Positions 9,636 to 19,726 are shown, counted from the stretch's first letter. The stretch is 64,000 bases of DNA from Chitinophaga filiformis (GCF_900102545.1 NZ_FNBN01000003.1:124001-188000); one strand, 5' to 3'. Notes: a model not told the origin generated them from the letters alone. Made by a program: numbers and translations.

Positions 9636-10502
9636 ATGTCCAACACATCACAGCAAACCCGGTCTGCTAAAGACCGTGCCTGGATTATTACCCTAACTAT
9701 CCTTTTCGGCGTAATGGCCATCCTCCTTTTTTACACTATCATCTGCATCTGGCCTTCTGGTTATGTGAGCAGTAAAGACCCTTTCAAACTATTCGGAAGT
9801 ATCTATACTATTACTGCAGAACACCGTTTTCTACTGCTGATGGTACTGGGTGGAGCCCTGGGCGCTAATGTCCATCTCATTATCTCATTTACTGCCTTTG
9901 TAGGTAACCGCACATTCGTAACAACCTGGATTCCCTGGTACTTGTTAAGGCCCTTGATCGGAGCCGGTATGGCGATGTTCTTCTATATGTTGCTGAGAGG
10001 CGGCATCCTGACTTACAGTCCGCCGGTAGCGCCTGAACTGCCTGAAAACAATCAGGTAACAGAAGCTACTTCCACGCCGGCTGTTACAGAAGGAGAAGTA
10101 AGCGCCAGCTCCGTACCGGAAGAATCCACCGTTCATGGTGCCACCACCCAGGATTCTACAGCTGCGGACTCCACTGCTACAGCTTCCGATTCCACCGCTG
10201 CAATACCTGCTGCAGAAAAGAGCGAGGCAACCGAACAGCGTGACAGTGTGCCGCTGAATCCTTACGGTATGATGGCGATAGCCTGCCTGGTAGGCCTGTT
10301 CTCAAAAGAAGCGTCTGAGAAACTGGAGGAGGTGTTTAAAACGCTGTTCAACGTCAAAGAAAAAGTGCAGTATAAAGATCCACTGCCGGCAGATAAGAAT
10401 GGCAATGGGAACGGGAATGATAATGAAAACGTTAGTAATCAGACGGATGTAGCTGATACCGGTCTGGCTGATTCGAAGACGGAGCCAACTGAAGGGGTGT
10501 AA
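9636..10502 (+). CDS. Membrane protein with a low-complexity linker, unknown function
   Basis: 288 aa. Three transmembrane segments fall in the N-terminal 125 residues (about 15-40, 63-88, 100-122). They are followed by an acidic, Ser/Thr/Ala/Glu-rich linker (about 130-205) with repeated DST triplets, then a fourth hydrophobic helix (PYGMMAIACLVGLFS) and a charged C-terminal tail rich in Gly-Asn and Glu. I do not recognise the family. It stands alone between two hairpins and converges on the next gene. Confidence 0.55.
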   Translation: MSNTSQQTRSAKDRAWIITLTILFGVMAILLFYTIICIWPSGYVSSKDPFKLFGSIYTITAEHRFLLLMVLGGALGANVHLIISFTAFVGNRTFVTTWIPWYLLRPLIGAGMAMFFYMLLRGGILTYSPPVAPELPENNQVTEATSTPAVTEGEVSASSVPEESTVHGATTQDSTAADSTATASDSTAAIPAAEKSEATEQRDSVPLNPYGMMAIACLVGLFSKEASEKLEEVFKTLFNVKEKVQYKDPLPADKNGNGNGNDNENVSNQTDVADTGLADSKTEPTEGV

Positions 10503-10575
10503 TTTTATATTTGCCGGTTATACTTTGTTCAGGTAGGTACAGGGCGTATTGGTTCCTATCTGAGTTGCTACAAAG

Positions 10576-10645
10576 TTGCATATGACTTGCATTATCTTCC
10601 GATAATCCTCCGACTTGATCGGAAGATAATGCAAGCCATATGCAA
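10576..10645. repeat. 28-bp near-perfect inverted repeat (hairpin)
   Basis: Arms 10576-10603 and 10618-10645 pair over 28 bp with one mismatch, around a 14-nt loop (AATCCTCCGACTTG). It lies between two convergent genes. There is no T-tract at either end, so it is not an ordinary intrinsic terminator, though it could still stop or protect transcripts. A mobile palindromic element is the alternative. Confidence 0.8.
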
Positions 10646-10740
10646 GTTAGAGCGATATCAATACGGCTTCTGTCTTAGTACAGAAAAACTTTACAGTTTT
10701 TATAGTGAGGTTCAGGATTGACTTTACATTCCGGACGATA

Positions 10741-12294
10741 TTATATCCTCTTCTCCTTCCTGACAAATTTCCGGTGAATGATCTCCTGCACCGGTATCCC
10801 CTCAATCTTACTCTCCAGCCAGGAAATAATATCCAGGTACAGGAACGACCGCCTCTCATAAGGATTCTGGGACAACTGCACCAGTCTTTCCTTCAGATCA
10901 GCAAAGGCACTGCGCAGCGCTTTCGGATGCGCGTAAATATTCCGTCGTAAGAATTTCAGGATCTCCTCCATCATCTGGCCAAGGTCTTTATTCTTGGCAA
11001 TGAAGTGGTACACCGATTTGATCAGGTATTCCACCAGGCTGTAGTTTTCCAGCTCATAGTGGGCTATCAGGTGAAGAATGCGTGCAAAACATTGAATATC
11101 AGCACGCAGATTGCCTATACGCAGGTGAATGATCTTATTCAGATAATCGATCGCCTTGTTATTATCCCCGCTGCCAAAGTACAGGCAGGCTATCTTGTAG
11201 TAGAACAACAGTACCCTGTGCTGGTCTATTTTCAGCTGATGCTCAGCGATTTCCGTTTCCAGCTGCGGTACGAGGGATAGTCCCTCGCTGAAGGTCCCCT
11301 CCAGGAAGTAATGGTTAATACGTGCCGTATACACGTACACAAAGGCTGAGGTCTTGGTATTCTCATTGAAGCTTTCCAGGTTCTCGGCAATGAAAGTTTC
11401 CAGCTCTTCCAGATCCCGCATGAACTTTTCATGGTTCATGGTATAGAAATGGGCAGTCAGCAGGTTGTGCATGGCTTTGATGTACAGTTCCACATCGGTC
11501 CGCTGCAGGGAAGGGTAGTCCTTGAACAGGTCCACCCACTTCTGGGTGTAACGGTAGAACATGACAAAGTCCTGGAGGATGTAGTAATACCAGCTATATG
11601 CCTGGTAAAGGTGGATCTTCTCATAGAAACTCATGTCTGTACCAAAGTTGGGAGGCAATTCCTGTTCGAAGAACATCTTGACCATGTCGGCGTCCTTTTT
11701 ATCCCGGGCATGGCCCAGTTTCAGGTACAGGCCGTACATACGGAGGGCCAGCGTGGAAAGACGGCTGATATTGCTAAGGCGGTGCTCTATCTGGCGTGAC
11801 TCGGCGCTCAGTTCGTCAGCCCGGTTTTCCAGGCTGCGGGTAATGTGCCGGCTCTCAATCTGCTTTTCAAATTCGATGATTTCATAACTTAGCATTACCT
11901 CTTCCTGTTCAATGGCCATCGCTTTAGCCCGGGAAAGGATCTTAAGGCTCTGGTTATAAAGCCCTTTACTGTACAATACGCGCGCATAATCCAATTGCTC
12001 CCGAAGGTCAATCAATGGATCTTTCTGCTTGTACAACAGGCGGAGGCTGGTTAACAGCTGTTTGTAAAGATGGGCCTTTACATTGCTGAGCTGCTGCTTT
12101 TTAATGGCGGGTATCTTCTTGAGGATCAGTTCTTCATCATACTCCTTTAATTTGTCCAGCGTATTGAAAAGTTGAATAAAGAGAACGTCCTCCTTAGTGT
12201 TATTTTTATTAAAAGCAAGTTGAAAATTGCGCTTTTCAGCTTTTGTGAGTGTTTTAATTAATATAAAGAGGGCGTCGTGCTGGTTGTTGGACAT
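10741..12294 (-). CDS. Large all-helical conserved protein, unknown function
   Basis: About 517 aa from the ATG at 12294 (MSNNQHDALFIL); a TTG ten codons upstream is an unlikely start. The sequence is almost wholly helical with regularly spaced Leu and Tyr and resembles a TPR-like superhelix (for example the stretch around YSKGLYNQSLKILSRA). No catalytic motif, signal peptide or membrane segment is seen. Proteins of this general type are common, single-copy and unnamed in Chitinophagaceae. It diverges from the leucine operon and shares its intergenic region. Confidence 0.6.
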   Translation of the reverse strand: MSNNQHDALFILIKTLTKAEKRNFQLAFNKNNTKEDVLFIQLFNTLDKLKEYDEELILKKIPAIKKQQLSNVKAHLYKQLLTSLRLLYKQKDPLIDLREQLDYARVLYSKGLYNQSLKILSRAKAMAIEQEEVMLSYEIIEFEKQIESRHITRSLENRADELSAESRQIEHRLSNISRLSTLALRMYGLYLKLGHARDKKDADMVKMFFEQELPPNFGTDMSFYEKIHLYQAYSWYYYILQDFVMFYRYTQKWVDLFKDYPSLQRTDVELYIKAMHNLLTAHFYTMNHEKFMRDLEELETFIAENLESFNENTKTSAFVYVYTARINHYFLEGTFSEGLSLVPQLETEIAEHQLKIDQHRVLLFYYKIACLYFGSGDNNKAIDYLNKIIHLRIGNLRADIQCFARILHLIAHYELENYSLVEYLIKSVYHFIAKNKDLGQMMEEILKFLRRNIYAHPKALRSAFADLKERLVQLSQNPYERRSFLYLDIISWLESKIEGIPVQEIIHRKFVRKEKRI

Positions 12295-12371
12295 CGTTAA
12301 TAATATGTTATAATTAACTGACAATCAAAACAATAGTCGATGTCAGGCCTAGTTATATATCGTAATTAAGT

Positions 12372-12379
12372 CAAATTTA
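12372..12379 (-). promoter_or_regulatory. Candidate -7 box for the helical-repeat gene
   Basis: Minus strand reads TAAATTTG, a perfect TAnnTTTG. No good -33 TTTG is found at 19-20 bp, so support is limited. Confidence 0.25.
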
Positions 12380-12405
12380 GCTATATGGTAATTAGCATTC
12401 ACTAT

Positions 12406-12413
12406 TAGCTTTG
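12406..12413 (+). promoter_or_regulatory. Candidate -7 box for the leucine operon
   Basis: Reads TAGCTTTG, a perfect TAnnTTTG, giving a leader of about 90 nt before leuC. The -33 element is unclear. I see no leucine-rich leader peptide or T-box in the leader. Confidence 0.3.
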
Positions 12414-12510
12414 AAGGTACAAACAAACAAGGAAGCACAAAATTATCAATTTCGCCGGTGTCAATGTCTCACGATCTTAGCACGTGGCGTAACAAAATGT
12501 AAAATTACGG

Positions 12511-13908
12511 ATGGGAAAAACATTATTTGACAAGATCTGGGACAGCCACGTAGTGGTTAGCAAGCCCGGCTTTCCGGATGCAGTATACATCAACACGCAT
12601 TTTATTCATGAAGTGACCAGTCCGCAGGCATTTGACGGACTGCGCAAAAGAGGTATACCGGTTTTCCGTACTGCTAAGACCAGGGCTACGGCCGACCATA
12701 ATGTGCCCACCATTGACCAGCACCTGCCTATTAAAGAGGCCCTGAGCCGCAAACAGGTAGAGATGCTGACCACCAACACCAAAGAATTCGGCGTAGAGCT
12801 CTACGGTCTGGGGCACCCTTACCAGGGCATCGTACACGTAATCGGACCTGAACTGGGTATTACCCTGCCGGGAATGACTATCGTGTGCGGCGACAGCCAT
12901 ACCAGCACACACGGCGCTTTCGGTGCCATTGCCTTCGGTATTGGTACTTCCGAGGTGGAACAGGTACTGGCTACCCAGTGTATCCTGCAATACCGCCCGA
13001 AACGTATGAAGATCGAGGTGAACGGTAAACTGAAGAAAGGCGTGGTGTCCAAGGATATCATCCTGTACATCATCTCTAAAATATCCGCTTCCGGTGCTAC
13101 CGGCTACTTCGTGGAATATGCCGGCGAGGCGATCCGCAGCCTGAGCATGGAAGCTCGTATGACCATCTGTAACATGAGCATCGAAATGGGTGCACGTGGT
13201 GGTCTGATCGCTCCAGATGAAACTACTTTCGAATATATTAAAGGCCGTGAGTTTGCTCCTAAGGGCGCAGACTGGGATAAGTCACTGGCTTACTGGAAGA
13301 CGCTGTACACCGATGCAGACGCTGCTTTCGATGTAACGCTGACCTTCGACGCGGCTGATATTGAGCCAATGATCACCTACGGTACCAACCCGGGTATGGG
13401 TATTGGCGTAACCCAGCATATTCCTACGCTGGAAAGCCTGGAAGACAAGGAAAAGCCATCCTTCAAAAAATCCCTGGACTATATGGGCCTGGAACCAGGC
13501 AGCGGACTGCTGGGTAAAAAGGTGGATTATGTATTCATCGGTAGCTGTACCAATTCCCGTATCGAAGACCTCCGCATGGTGGCCGACTTCGTAAAAGGAA
13601 AGAAAAAGGCTGATGATGTGGTGGTATGGATCGTACCAGGTTCCAAACAGGTGGAAGCACAGGCGAAGAAAGAAGGTATTGACAAAATATTTGAAGAAGC
13701 AGGTTTCAATTTACGTCAACCGGGTTGCTCTGCCTGCCTGGGTATGAACGAAGATAAAGTACCTGCCGGTATGTATTGCATCTCTACATCCAACCGCAAC
13801 TTCGAAGGCCGTCAGGGACCTAACGCCCGTACCTTCCTGGCTAGCCCGCTGTCAGCAGCAGCAGCAGCTATCACTGGTAAAGTAACAGATGTAAGAGAAC
13901 TGGTATAA
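12511..13908 (+). CDS. leuC: 3-isopropylmalate dehydratase, large subunit
   Basis: 465 aa. Together with LeuD isomerises 2-isopropylmalate to 3-isopropylmalate in leucine synthesis. Aconitase-superfamily signatures are clear: [13 protein letters not shown], then [14 protein letters not shown] with the first cluster cysteine, and [13 protein letters not shown] with the other two ligands of the 4Fe-4S cluster. The N-terminus [14 protein letters not shown] is typical for LeuC and separates it from the much longer aconitase elsewhere in the window. First gene of the leu operon; a methyltransferase gene follows after 11 bp. Confidence 0.97.
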   Translation: MGKTLFDKIWDSHVVVSKPGFPDAVYINTHFIHEVTSPQAFDGLRKRGIPVFRTAKTRATADHNVPTIDQHLPIKEALSRKQVEMLTTNTKEFGVELYGLGHPYQGIVHVIGPELGITLPGMTIVCGDSHTSTHGAFGAIAFGIGTSEVEQVLATQCILQYRPKRMKIEVNGKLKKGVVSKDIILYIISKISASGATGYFVEYAGEAIRSLSMEARMTICNMSIEMGARGGLIAPDETTFEYIKGREFAPKGADWDKSLAYWKTLYTDADAAFDVTLTFDAADIEPMITYGTNPGMGIGVTQHIPTLESLEDKEKPSFKKSLDYMGLEPGSGLLGKKVDYVFIGSCTNSRIEDLRMVADFVKGKKKADDVVVWIVPGSKQVEAQAKKEGIDKIFEEAGFNLRQPGCSACLGMNEDKVPAGMYCISTSNRNFEGRQGPNARTFLASPLSAAAAAITGKVTDVRELV

Positions 13909-13919
13909 TCACTGAAAAG

Positions 13920-14678
13920 ATGTCCTGGAACGCAGAATTATATAAGGAAAAGCACGCTTTTGTATTCGAATACGGCAATAGCCTGATCGAATGGCTGCAG
14001 CCAAAGGAAGGGGAGCACATCCTCGACCTGGGTTGCGGTACCGGCGAGTTGACATCCCAGATAGCGGCTAGCGGCGCGAAGGTAACGGGACTGGATAGTT
14101 CCGCCACTATGATCGCCAGTGCACAACAGCACTTCCCGGATATCACGTTTAAAGTGGGAGATGCTACTTCCTTTTCCCTGCCTGAAACATTCGATGCGGT
14201 ATTCACGAACGCTACCCTGCACTGGATACGCCAGCAGGAAAAAGCACTGGACCGTATCTGGCAGCACCTGAAACCCGGAGGGCGACTGGTGCTGGAAATG
14301 GGAGGTAAAGGGAATGTGAACGATATCACGGGCGCGCTGGAAAAAGCCCTGCATAGCAGAGGGTATAGCTATAAGCCATTCTGGTATTTCCCTTCCGTAG
14401 GAGAATATACATCCCTGCTGGAAGAATATGATTTCAGAGTGAACCAGGTACTTTACTTTGACCGTGAAACTGAACTGGCAGACCCTGAGAATGGTATTGT
14501 GGAATGGCTGCAGATGTTCGGATCACATCTCCTGGAACAGGTACCGGAAACAGACAGGCTGCTTGTTCTGCAGGAAGTACAGGAGGCCTTACGGGCTACC
14601 AACTTCCGCGATGGTAAATGGTACTCGAAGTATGTGCGCTTACGTGTAAAAGCAGAAAAAATCAATTCAGATCTTTAA
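13920..14678 (+). CDS. Class I SAM methyltransferase inside the leu operon (Tam/Tmt1-like)
   Basis: 252 aa. Motif I is HILDLGCGTGELTSQIA, followed by the acidic SAM-ribose residue in VTGLDSS and the post-I motif FDAVFTNATLHWI. The overall pattern, with a trailing domain that includes WYSKYVRLR, resembles trans-aconitate methyltransferases. It sits 11 bp after leuC and 39 bp before leuD, in the same direction, so it should be co-transcribed with leucine genes. In yeast, Tmt1 methylates trans-aconitate and 3-isopropylmalate, which makes a leucine-pathway acid a reasonable substrate guess, but the sequence alone does not prove it. Confidence 0.85.
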   Translation: MSWNAELYKEKHAFVFEYGNSLIEWLQPKEGEHILDLGCGTGELTSQIAASGAKVTGLDSSATMIASAQQHFPDITFKVGDATSFSLPETFDAVFTNATLHWIRQQEKALDRIWQHLKPGGRLVLEMGGKGNVNDITGALEKALHSRGYSYKPFWYFPSVGEYTSLLEEYDFRVNQVLYFDRETELADPENGIVEWLQMFGSHLLEQVPETDRLLVLQEVQEALRATNFRDGKWYSKYVRLRVKAEKINSDL

Positions 14679-14717
14679 CTTGTAAAATGAAAGACCTTCC
14701 CTGAAGGCTATTAAATA

Positions 14718-15317
14718 ATGAGTAAGAATTTTCAACACCTGGTATCCACCGCAGTTCCTATTGCGATAGAGAATATTGATACTGATCAGATCATCCCTGC
14801 CCGCTTCCTGAAAGCAACAACAAGGGAAGGCTTTGGAGAAAATCTTTTCCGTGACTGGCGTTTTGAAAGCAACGATGCACCTAAAAAGGACTTTGTGCTG
14901 AACAATCCCATCTACAAAGGTGAGATCCTGGTAGCAGGTAAGAACTTTGGTTGTGGCTCCTCCCGTGAGCACGCGGCCTGGGCTATCGCCGACTATGGTT
15001 TTAAAGTAGTGATCAGCAGCTTCTTTGCTGATATCTTCAAGAACAATGCACTGAACAATTTTATCCTGCCTATCCAGGTAACTGACGAATTCCTGGACAA
15101 GATCTTCTCTGCTATCGAAAAAGATCCTGCTGCCAAACTGGAAGTAGACCTGGACAAGCAGTCGCTGAAGATTGTGGCCACTGGTGAAGAAACATCGTTC
15201 GACATCAATCCTTACAAAAAGACATGCCTGACCAACGGCTATGATGATATTGACTATCTGTTGAGTCTTCGTAAAGAAATAGAAGCCTACGAAGCCAGCC
15301 GCGAGTTTAATTTTTAA
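14718..15317 (+). CDS. leuD: 3-isopropylmalate dehydratase, small subunit
   Basis: 199 aa, the usual length. Carries the swivel-domain motifs [16 protein letters not shown] and [15 protein letters not shown], the latter supplying the substrate-binding Ser-Arg. It forms the active dehydratase with LeuC, from which it is separated only by the methyltransferase gene. Confidence 0.97.
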   Translation: MSKNFQHLVSTAVPIAIENIDTDQIIPARFLKATTREGFGENLFRDWRFESNDAPKKDFVLNNPIYKGEILVAGKNFGCGSSREHAAWAIADYGFKVVISSFFADIFKNNALNNFILPIQVTDEFLDKIFSAIEKDPAAKLEVDLDKQSLKIVATGEETSFDINPYKKTCLTNGYDDIDYLLSLRKEIEAYEASREFNF

Positions 15318-15414
15318 CATTTTGCTTCAGTTGTTTCGCCGTACTTTTCGAGGAACGGCAAACCGCTGCGGTGTGCAATGAAGTAAACATCAATTTAAAT
15401 CAACTTTAAACTAA

Positions 15415-16494
15415 ATGGGCGTAGACAAAAAGATACTGGTAATTCCCGGTGATGGTATCGGACAGGAAGTAACTGCCTGGGGCCAGAAAGTACTGGAAAC
15501 AATTGCTGTAAACTACAAACACAACTTTGTTTTTGAAGAAGGCATAATGGGCCATGTTGCCATCGAAGCTACCGGTAATCCGCTACCTGATGAAACACTG
15601 GACAAAGCCCGCAAAAGTGATGCGATCCTCTTTGGTGCTATCGGTCATGCCAAATACGACAACGACCCTACACTGAAAGTACGTCCTGAACAGGGATTGC
15701 TGAAGATCCGTAAGGAACTGGGCTTATACGCCAATCTGCGGCCTATTAAGTTGTTTGATGAACTGCTGGAAGCATCCAGCATTAAACCGGAAATACTCCG
15801 CGGAGCAGATATCCTGTTCTTCCGTGAGCTGACCGGTGATGTGTACTTTGGTGAAAAGAAACGTTCGGAAGATCGTAATACTGCTTCTGACCTGATGATC
15901 TATCACCGCTATGAAGTAGAACGTATCGCCCGTAAAGCATATGAAGCTGCCCGCAACCGCCGTAAAAAGCTGTGCTCTGTAGATAAAGCGAATGTACTGG
16001 AAGCCAGCCGCCTGTGGCGCGAAGTAGTACAGGAACTTGCGAAGGAATATCCCGATGTGGAAACAGAACATATGTTCATCGATAATGCTGCCATGCAGCT
16101 GGTGAAAGATCCTAAACGTTTTGATGTGGTACTGACAGCTAACCTGTTTGGCGACATCCTGACCGACGAGGCTTCTCAGATCGCTGGTTCCATGGGTATG
16201 CTGGCGTCTGCTTCTGTAGGCGATAGCACAGGTTTCTATGAGCCTATCCACGGTTCCGCGCATGACATTGCAGGTAAAGGTATTGCCAATCCGCTGGCAT
16301 CTATCCTGTCTGCAGCACTGATGCTGGACATTTCCTTCGGACTGAAAACAGAATCACTGCGTGTGATCAAGGCAGTAGAAGCAACATTGAAACAAGGCTT
16401 CCGTACCATGGATATTGCGAACAAGCATACGGAAAATCACTTCGTGATGGGTACAGATGCAATGGGTGCAAAAGTGCTGGAGAACCTGAGTTAA
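15415..16494 (+). CDS. leuB: 3-isopropylmalate dehydrogenase
   Basis: 359 aa. Oxidatively decarboxylates 3-isopropylmalate with NAD. It starts KILVIPGDGIGQEV, the family N-terminus, has the RPEQGLLKIRKELGLYANLRP substrate region, the ELTGDVYFG loop, the catalytic Lys of VDKANVL and the metal-binding Asp residues in NLFGDILTDEASQ, and the NAD loop EPIHGSAHDIAGKGIANP. Fourth gene of the leu operon, 97 bp after leuD. Confidence 0.97.
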   Translation: MGVDKKILVIPGDGIGQEVTAWGQKVLETIAVNYKHNFVFEEGIMGHVAIEATGNPLPDETLDKARKSDAILFGAIGHAKYDNDPTLKVRPEQGLLKIRKELGLYANLRPIKLFDELLEASSIKPEILRGADILFFRELTGDVYFGEKKRSEDRNTASDLMIYHRYEVERIARKAYEAARNRRKKLCSVDKANVLEASRLWREVVQELAKEYPDVETEHMFIDNAAMQLVKDPKRFDVVLTANLFGDILTDEASQIAGSMGMLASASVGDSTGFYEPIHGSAHDIAGKGIANPLASILSAALMLDISFGLKTESLRVIKAVEATLKQGFRTMDIANKHTENHFVMGTDAMGAKVLENLS

Positions 16495-16551
16495 TACAGC
16501 CAACACAATTGCCAACTAAAGTAAATTATCCAATAACACAAATAATTTAAG

Positions 16552-18060
16552 ATGAGCGATAAGAATCGTGTATACGTCTTCGATACTACTCTCCGTGATG
16601 GTGAACAGGTGCCCGGCTGTCAGCTGACAACTGTTGAAAAAATTGAAGTAGCGAAAGAACTGGAAGCGCTTGGAGTAGATGTTATTGAAGCCGGGTTCCC
16701 TATCTCCAGTCCCGGCGATTTTCAGAGTGTGGTTGAAATATCCAAAGCAGTGTCTGAGCCGGTTATCTGTGCGCTGACACGTGCCAATACCATGGATATT
16801 GACGCTGCCGCAGAAGCGCTCCGTTTTGCTAAACGTAAGCGTATCCATACTGGTATCGGTGCATCCGATATGCACATCAAATACAAATTCAACAGTACCC
16901 GTGAGGACATCCTGAAACGCGCTGTAGACGCTGTGAAGTATGCCCGCAAGTATGTGGATGATATTGAATTCTATGCAGAAGATGCAGGCCGTGCCGACAA
17001 CGAATACCTGGCAAGAATGATCGAAGCTGTAATTGCTGCAGGTGCTACCGTAGTGAACATTCCTGATACGAATGGTTACTGCCTTCCTGACCAGTATGGC
17101 GCCAAGATCAAATACCTGATGGATAATGTATCCAACATTGATAAAGCGATCATCTCCGTGCATTGTCATAATGACCTGGGTCTGGCTACTGCCAATACCA
17201 TTGCAGGTGTGATGAATGGTGCACGCCAGGTGGAATGTACCATCAATGGTATCGGTGAACGTGCCGGTAACACTTCCCTCGAAGAAGTAGCGATGATCCT
17301 GAAAACCCATCATGCACTGGGTTATCACACAGGTATCAACTCAAAACGTATCTATGGTATCAGCAACATGGTAGAGACCATGATGCGTATGCCGGTACAG
17401 GCTAACAAGGCTATCATTGGCCGTAATGCTTTCGCACACAGCTCCGGTATTCACCAGGATGGCGTGCTGAAACACCGCGAGAACTATGAGATCCTGAATC
17501 CGGAAGATGTAGGTATCCCATCCAATTCAATCATCCTGACTGCACGTAGTGGCCGTCATGCGTTGAAACATCACCTGGAGCGCCTGGGTTATAAACTGGA
17601 TAAGATCAACCTGGATGAAGTATATCAGCGCTTCCTGGTAATGGCCGATCAGCGGAAAGATATCAACGATGCTGATCTGCAGGAACTGATGGGCGATGGT
17701 GATGATAAGAACTATGATGATAAAGCGATCAAGGTAACATTGCTGCAGGTAGTATGTGGCGATCCGCTGCGCCCGATGGCAACTGTGAAACTGAAGATCA
17801 ACGGTGAAGAGAAAGAGGCCAGTTCCGCAGGTAATGGTCCTGTAGATGCTGCTATCAATGCTATTCACGAGATCATCAAAGATCAGATTGATATCGATGA
17901 ATTCAATATCCAGTCTATGCGCGGTGGTAGTAAAGATGTGAGCAAAGTGAACATGCGCGTGAAACACAATGGCCAGGCTTATTATGGCTATGGTTATTCT
18001 ACCGACATCGTGAACGCTTCCATGCACGCTTATGTGGATGCACTGAACAAGATCTATTAA
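16552..18060 (+). CDS. leuA: 2-isopropylmalate synthase
   Basis: 502 aa. Condenses 2-oxoisovalerate with acetyl-CoA, the first committed step to leucine. Family signature [18 protein letters not shown] at the N-terminus, the metal-binding [14 protein letters not shown] and the [16 protein letters not shown] motif are all intact, with [14 protein letters not shown] at the end of the barrel. The C-terminal part, from about residue 385, is the LeuA dimer domain that binds leucine for feedback inhibition. Unusually the first pathway enzyme is encoded last in the operon. Confidence 0.96.
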   Translation: MSDKNRVYVFDTTLRDGEQVPGCQLTTVEKIEVAKELEALGVDVIEAGFPISSPGDFQSVVEISKAVSEPVICALTRANTMDIDAAAEALRFAKRKRIHTGIGASDMHIKYKFNSTREDILKRAVDAVKYARKYVDDIEFYAEDAGRADNEYLARMIEAVIAAGATVVNIPDTNGYCLPDQYGAKIKYLMDNVSNIDKAIISVHCHNDLGLATANTIAGVMNGARQVECTINGIGERAGNTSLEEVAMILKTHHALGYHTGINSKRIYGISNMVETMMRMPVQANKAIIGRNAFAHSSGIHQDGVLKHRENYEILNPEDVGIPSNSIILTARSGRHALKHHLERLGYKLDKINLDEVYQRFLVMADQRKDINDADLQELMGDGDDKNYDDKAIKVTLLQVVCGDPLRPMATVKLKINGEEKEASSAGNGPVDAAINAIHEIIKDQIDIDEFNIQSMRGGSKDVSKVNMRVKHNGQAYYGYGYSTDIVNASMHAYVDALNKIY

Positions 18061-18081
18061 GCAACATTGATATGAATGAAG

Positions 18082-18105
18082 AGGCTCTGTCAACTGACAG
18101 GGCCT
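18082..18105. terminator. Intrinsic terminator after leuA
   Basis: Stem AGGCTCTGTC / GACAGGGCCT with a loop of AACT and one wobble, followed by a T-run on the plus strand. The convergent dipeptidase gene ends just beyond, at 18109. Confidence 0.8.
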
Positions 18106-18108
18106 TTT

Positions 18109-18810
18109 TTATTGGAGGTCTTTAAAAGCAATGTTCATCAGTGGATACAGCTTATGATCTTTCAGATAATAATGCCACCACTCTGTAGCCAGCGGCACAA
18201 AGCCATATCGTTCCATTGTACTGCGCAGTAGTGCCCTGTTGGCCGCTATCGCGGGATTGGGTTCCGCATAGTCATGATGTGCTTTCTCTGTAAAGTCGTC
18301 ATAACCGCTGGGCATCGGAAGGGGCTTACCTGTGCGCAGATCTACAATGGTCAGATCCACTGCTACACCGCGGTTATGTCCTGAGCCTGCATGCGGGTCT
18401 GCCGCATAACGATCATCCGGTACGATTTCCCACATCATTTCTGTTACGCTATAAGGCCGGTAGCCGTCAAATATTAGTAGTCCCAATCCTTTTTTATTCA
18501 GTTCCAGTTGTACGGCCTTCAATGCTTTAGCTGCGGGCAAACGCAGGTATACAGCGGCATAGGGGTATAATACTTTATGGGTAAAGTTGTTGGCAGTAGC
18601 ATAGCGGATGTCCTTGCGGATACCGGGGATGTAAGTCATAATGTTTACGAAGGCCTGGTTGCTGTCCGCTGATACCAGCTCCTTATACAGCGCAACAGTA
18701 TTGACCACCGGCAAGCCGTATTTATTCAGGGGGATCTTTTGTGCATATGCTAAGTAAATATTGTTTGTCAATATGACATATAACAATAAAATAACTGTCT
18801 TGAGGAGCAT
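18109..18810 (-). CDS. D-alanyl-D-alanine dipeptidase (VanX/DdpX family, M15D)
   Basis: About 233 aa from the ATG at 18810 (MLLKTVILLL); the in-frame TTG upstream is unlikely. An N-terminal signal peptide ends near YLAYAQ, so it should act in the periplasm. Zinc-ligand motifs of the family are intact: SGHNRGVAVDLT (SxHxxGxAxD) and TEWWHYY with the catalytic Glu and third ligand. These enzymes split D-Ala-D-Ala released in peptidoglycan turnover. A periplasmic housekeeping or recycling role is more likely than glycopeptide resistance, because no vanH or vanA ligase is nearby. Confidence 0.92.
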   Translation of the reverse strand: MLLKTVILLLYVILTNNIYLAYAQKIPLNKYGLPVVNTVALYKELVSADSNQAFVNIMTYIPGIRKDIRYATANNFTHKVLYPYAAVYLRLPAAKALKAVQLELNKKGLGLLIFDGYRPYSVTEMMWEIVPDDRYAADPHAGSGHNRGVAVDLTIVDLRTGKPLPMPSGYDDFTEKAHHDYAEPNPAIAANRALLRSTMERYGFVPLATEWWHYYLKDHKLYPLMNIAFKDLQ

Positions 18811-18908
18811 CCTGTAATTGATTTTCAACCTTTTTTTATTTAAATATTCATAAATATGGTAATAAAGTACAAATTACTGGTAAAAAAGGATAGCTTTTGC
18901 CTTCTTAA

Positions 18909-18929
18909 AAGGGTTATTTTAGAACCCTT
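18909..18929 (+). promoter_or_regulatory. Small inverted repeat just upstream of the fucose cluster
   Basis: AAGGGTT (18909-18915) and AACCCTT (18923-18929) flank a 7-nt loop and end 14 bp before the first start codon. It could be an operator half-site pair or a hairpin in the leader. No promoter boxes of convincing quality are seen, so the role is open. Confidence 0.35.
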
Positions 18930-18943
18930 AAATCAGACAAAAT

Positions 18944-19726
18944 ATGAACCTGTTTAGATTAGACAATAAAGTGGCTGTGATCACCGGTGGTGGTAGCGGC
19001 ATAGGACAGGCAATTGCGAAGGTATTTGCAGCGCAGGGTGCTAATGTACACATCCTTGAGCTGAATGAGGACGGAGGTAAGCAAACAGCGGCAGATATTG
19101 CTGCGGCAGGAGGGAAGGCGCAGGTATACGGTTGTAACGTAGCACAGCAGGCATCTGTAACCGAAACGATGGATAAGATCATTGCTGCGGCAGGACGTAT
19201 CGACATCCTGGTGAACTGTGCCGGTATTGCCCATGTAGGCAAGCTGGAAACCACTACAGAAGAAGATCTGGACAGGATATATAATGTGAATGTGAAAGGT
19301 ACGTACAACTGTATGTATGCGGTGATAAAACAAATGAAGGAACAGAAAAGTGGTGTGATCCTGAACGTGGCGTCTATTGCGTCCAGCGTGGGTATCCCCG
19401 ACAGGTTCGCATATTCCATGAGTAAGGGTGCGGTACTGACCATGACCCTTTCTGTAGCGAAAGACTATATCCAGGACGGCATCCGTTGTAATTGTGTGTC
19501 GCCTGCACGTGTACATACGCCTTTCGTTGACGGATTTATAGCGAAGAACTACCCGGGTAAAGAAAAGGAAATGTTTGATAAACTGTCAAAAACACAACCA
19601 ATCGGACGTATGGCAAAACCGGATGAGGTGGGCACACTGGCCTTGTTCCTGTGTGCTGAGGAAGCAGGTTTCATCACAGGTTGCGACTATCCACTGGATG
19701 GAGGATTTATCAGACTGAATAATTAA
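18944..19726 (+). CDS. SDR dehydrogenase, probable 2-keto-3-deoxy-L-fuconate dehydrogenase
   Basis: 260 aa short-chain dehydrogenase. NAD-binding TGGGSGIGQ at residues 14-22, NCAG at 91-94 and catalytic Ser144, Tyr157 and Lys161 (YSMSK) are present. The CVSPARVHTPFVDGF segment after the active site resembles the dehydrogenases that oxidise 2-keto-3-deoxy-L-fuconate or -rhamnonate to the 2,4-diketo acid. The neighbours (FAH hydrolase, RhaM-type mutarotase, lactonase, second SDR, FucP) support this step of the oxidative 6-deoxysugar route known from Xanthomonas. It is the first gene of the cluster. Confidence 0.8.
   Translation: MNLFRLDNKVAVITGGGSGIGQAIAKVFAAQGANVHILELNEDGGKQTAADIAAAGGKAQVYGCNVAQQASVTETMDKIIAAAGRIDILVNCAGIAHVGKLETTTEEDLDRIYNVNVKGTYNCMYAVIKQMKEQKSGVILNVASIASSVGIPDRFAYSMSKGAVLTMTLSVAKDYIQDGIRCNCVSPARVHTPFVDGFIAKNYPGKEKEMFDKLSKTQPIGRMAKPDEVGTLALFLCAEEAGFITGCDYPLDGGFIRLNN

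Noticed and set aside
12325..12510. Leucine attenuator or T-box before leuC
   Set aside because: No Leu-codon-rich leader ORF and no T-box bulge sequence visible.
16516..17328. 270-codon ORF on the minus strand
   Set aside because: Antisense shadow of leuA.
18109..18810. Glycopeptide resistance role for the VanX-like dipeptidase
   Set aside because: No vanH, vanA or vanR/S genes nearby, and a signal peptide makes a periplasmic recycling role more likely.
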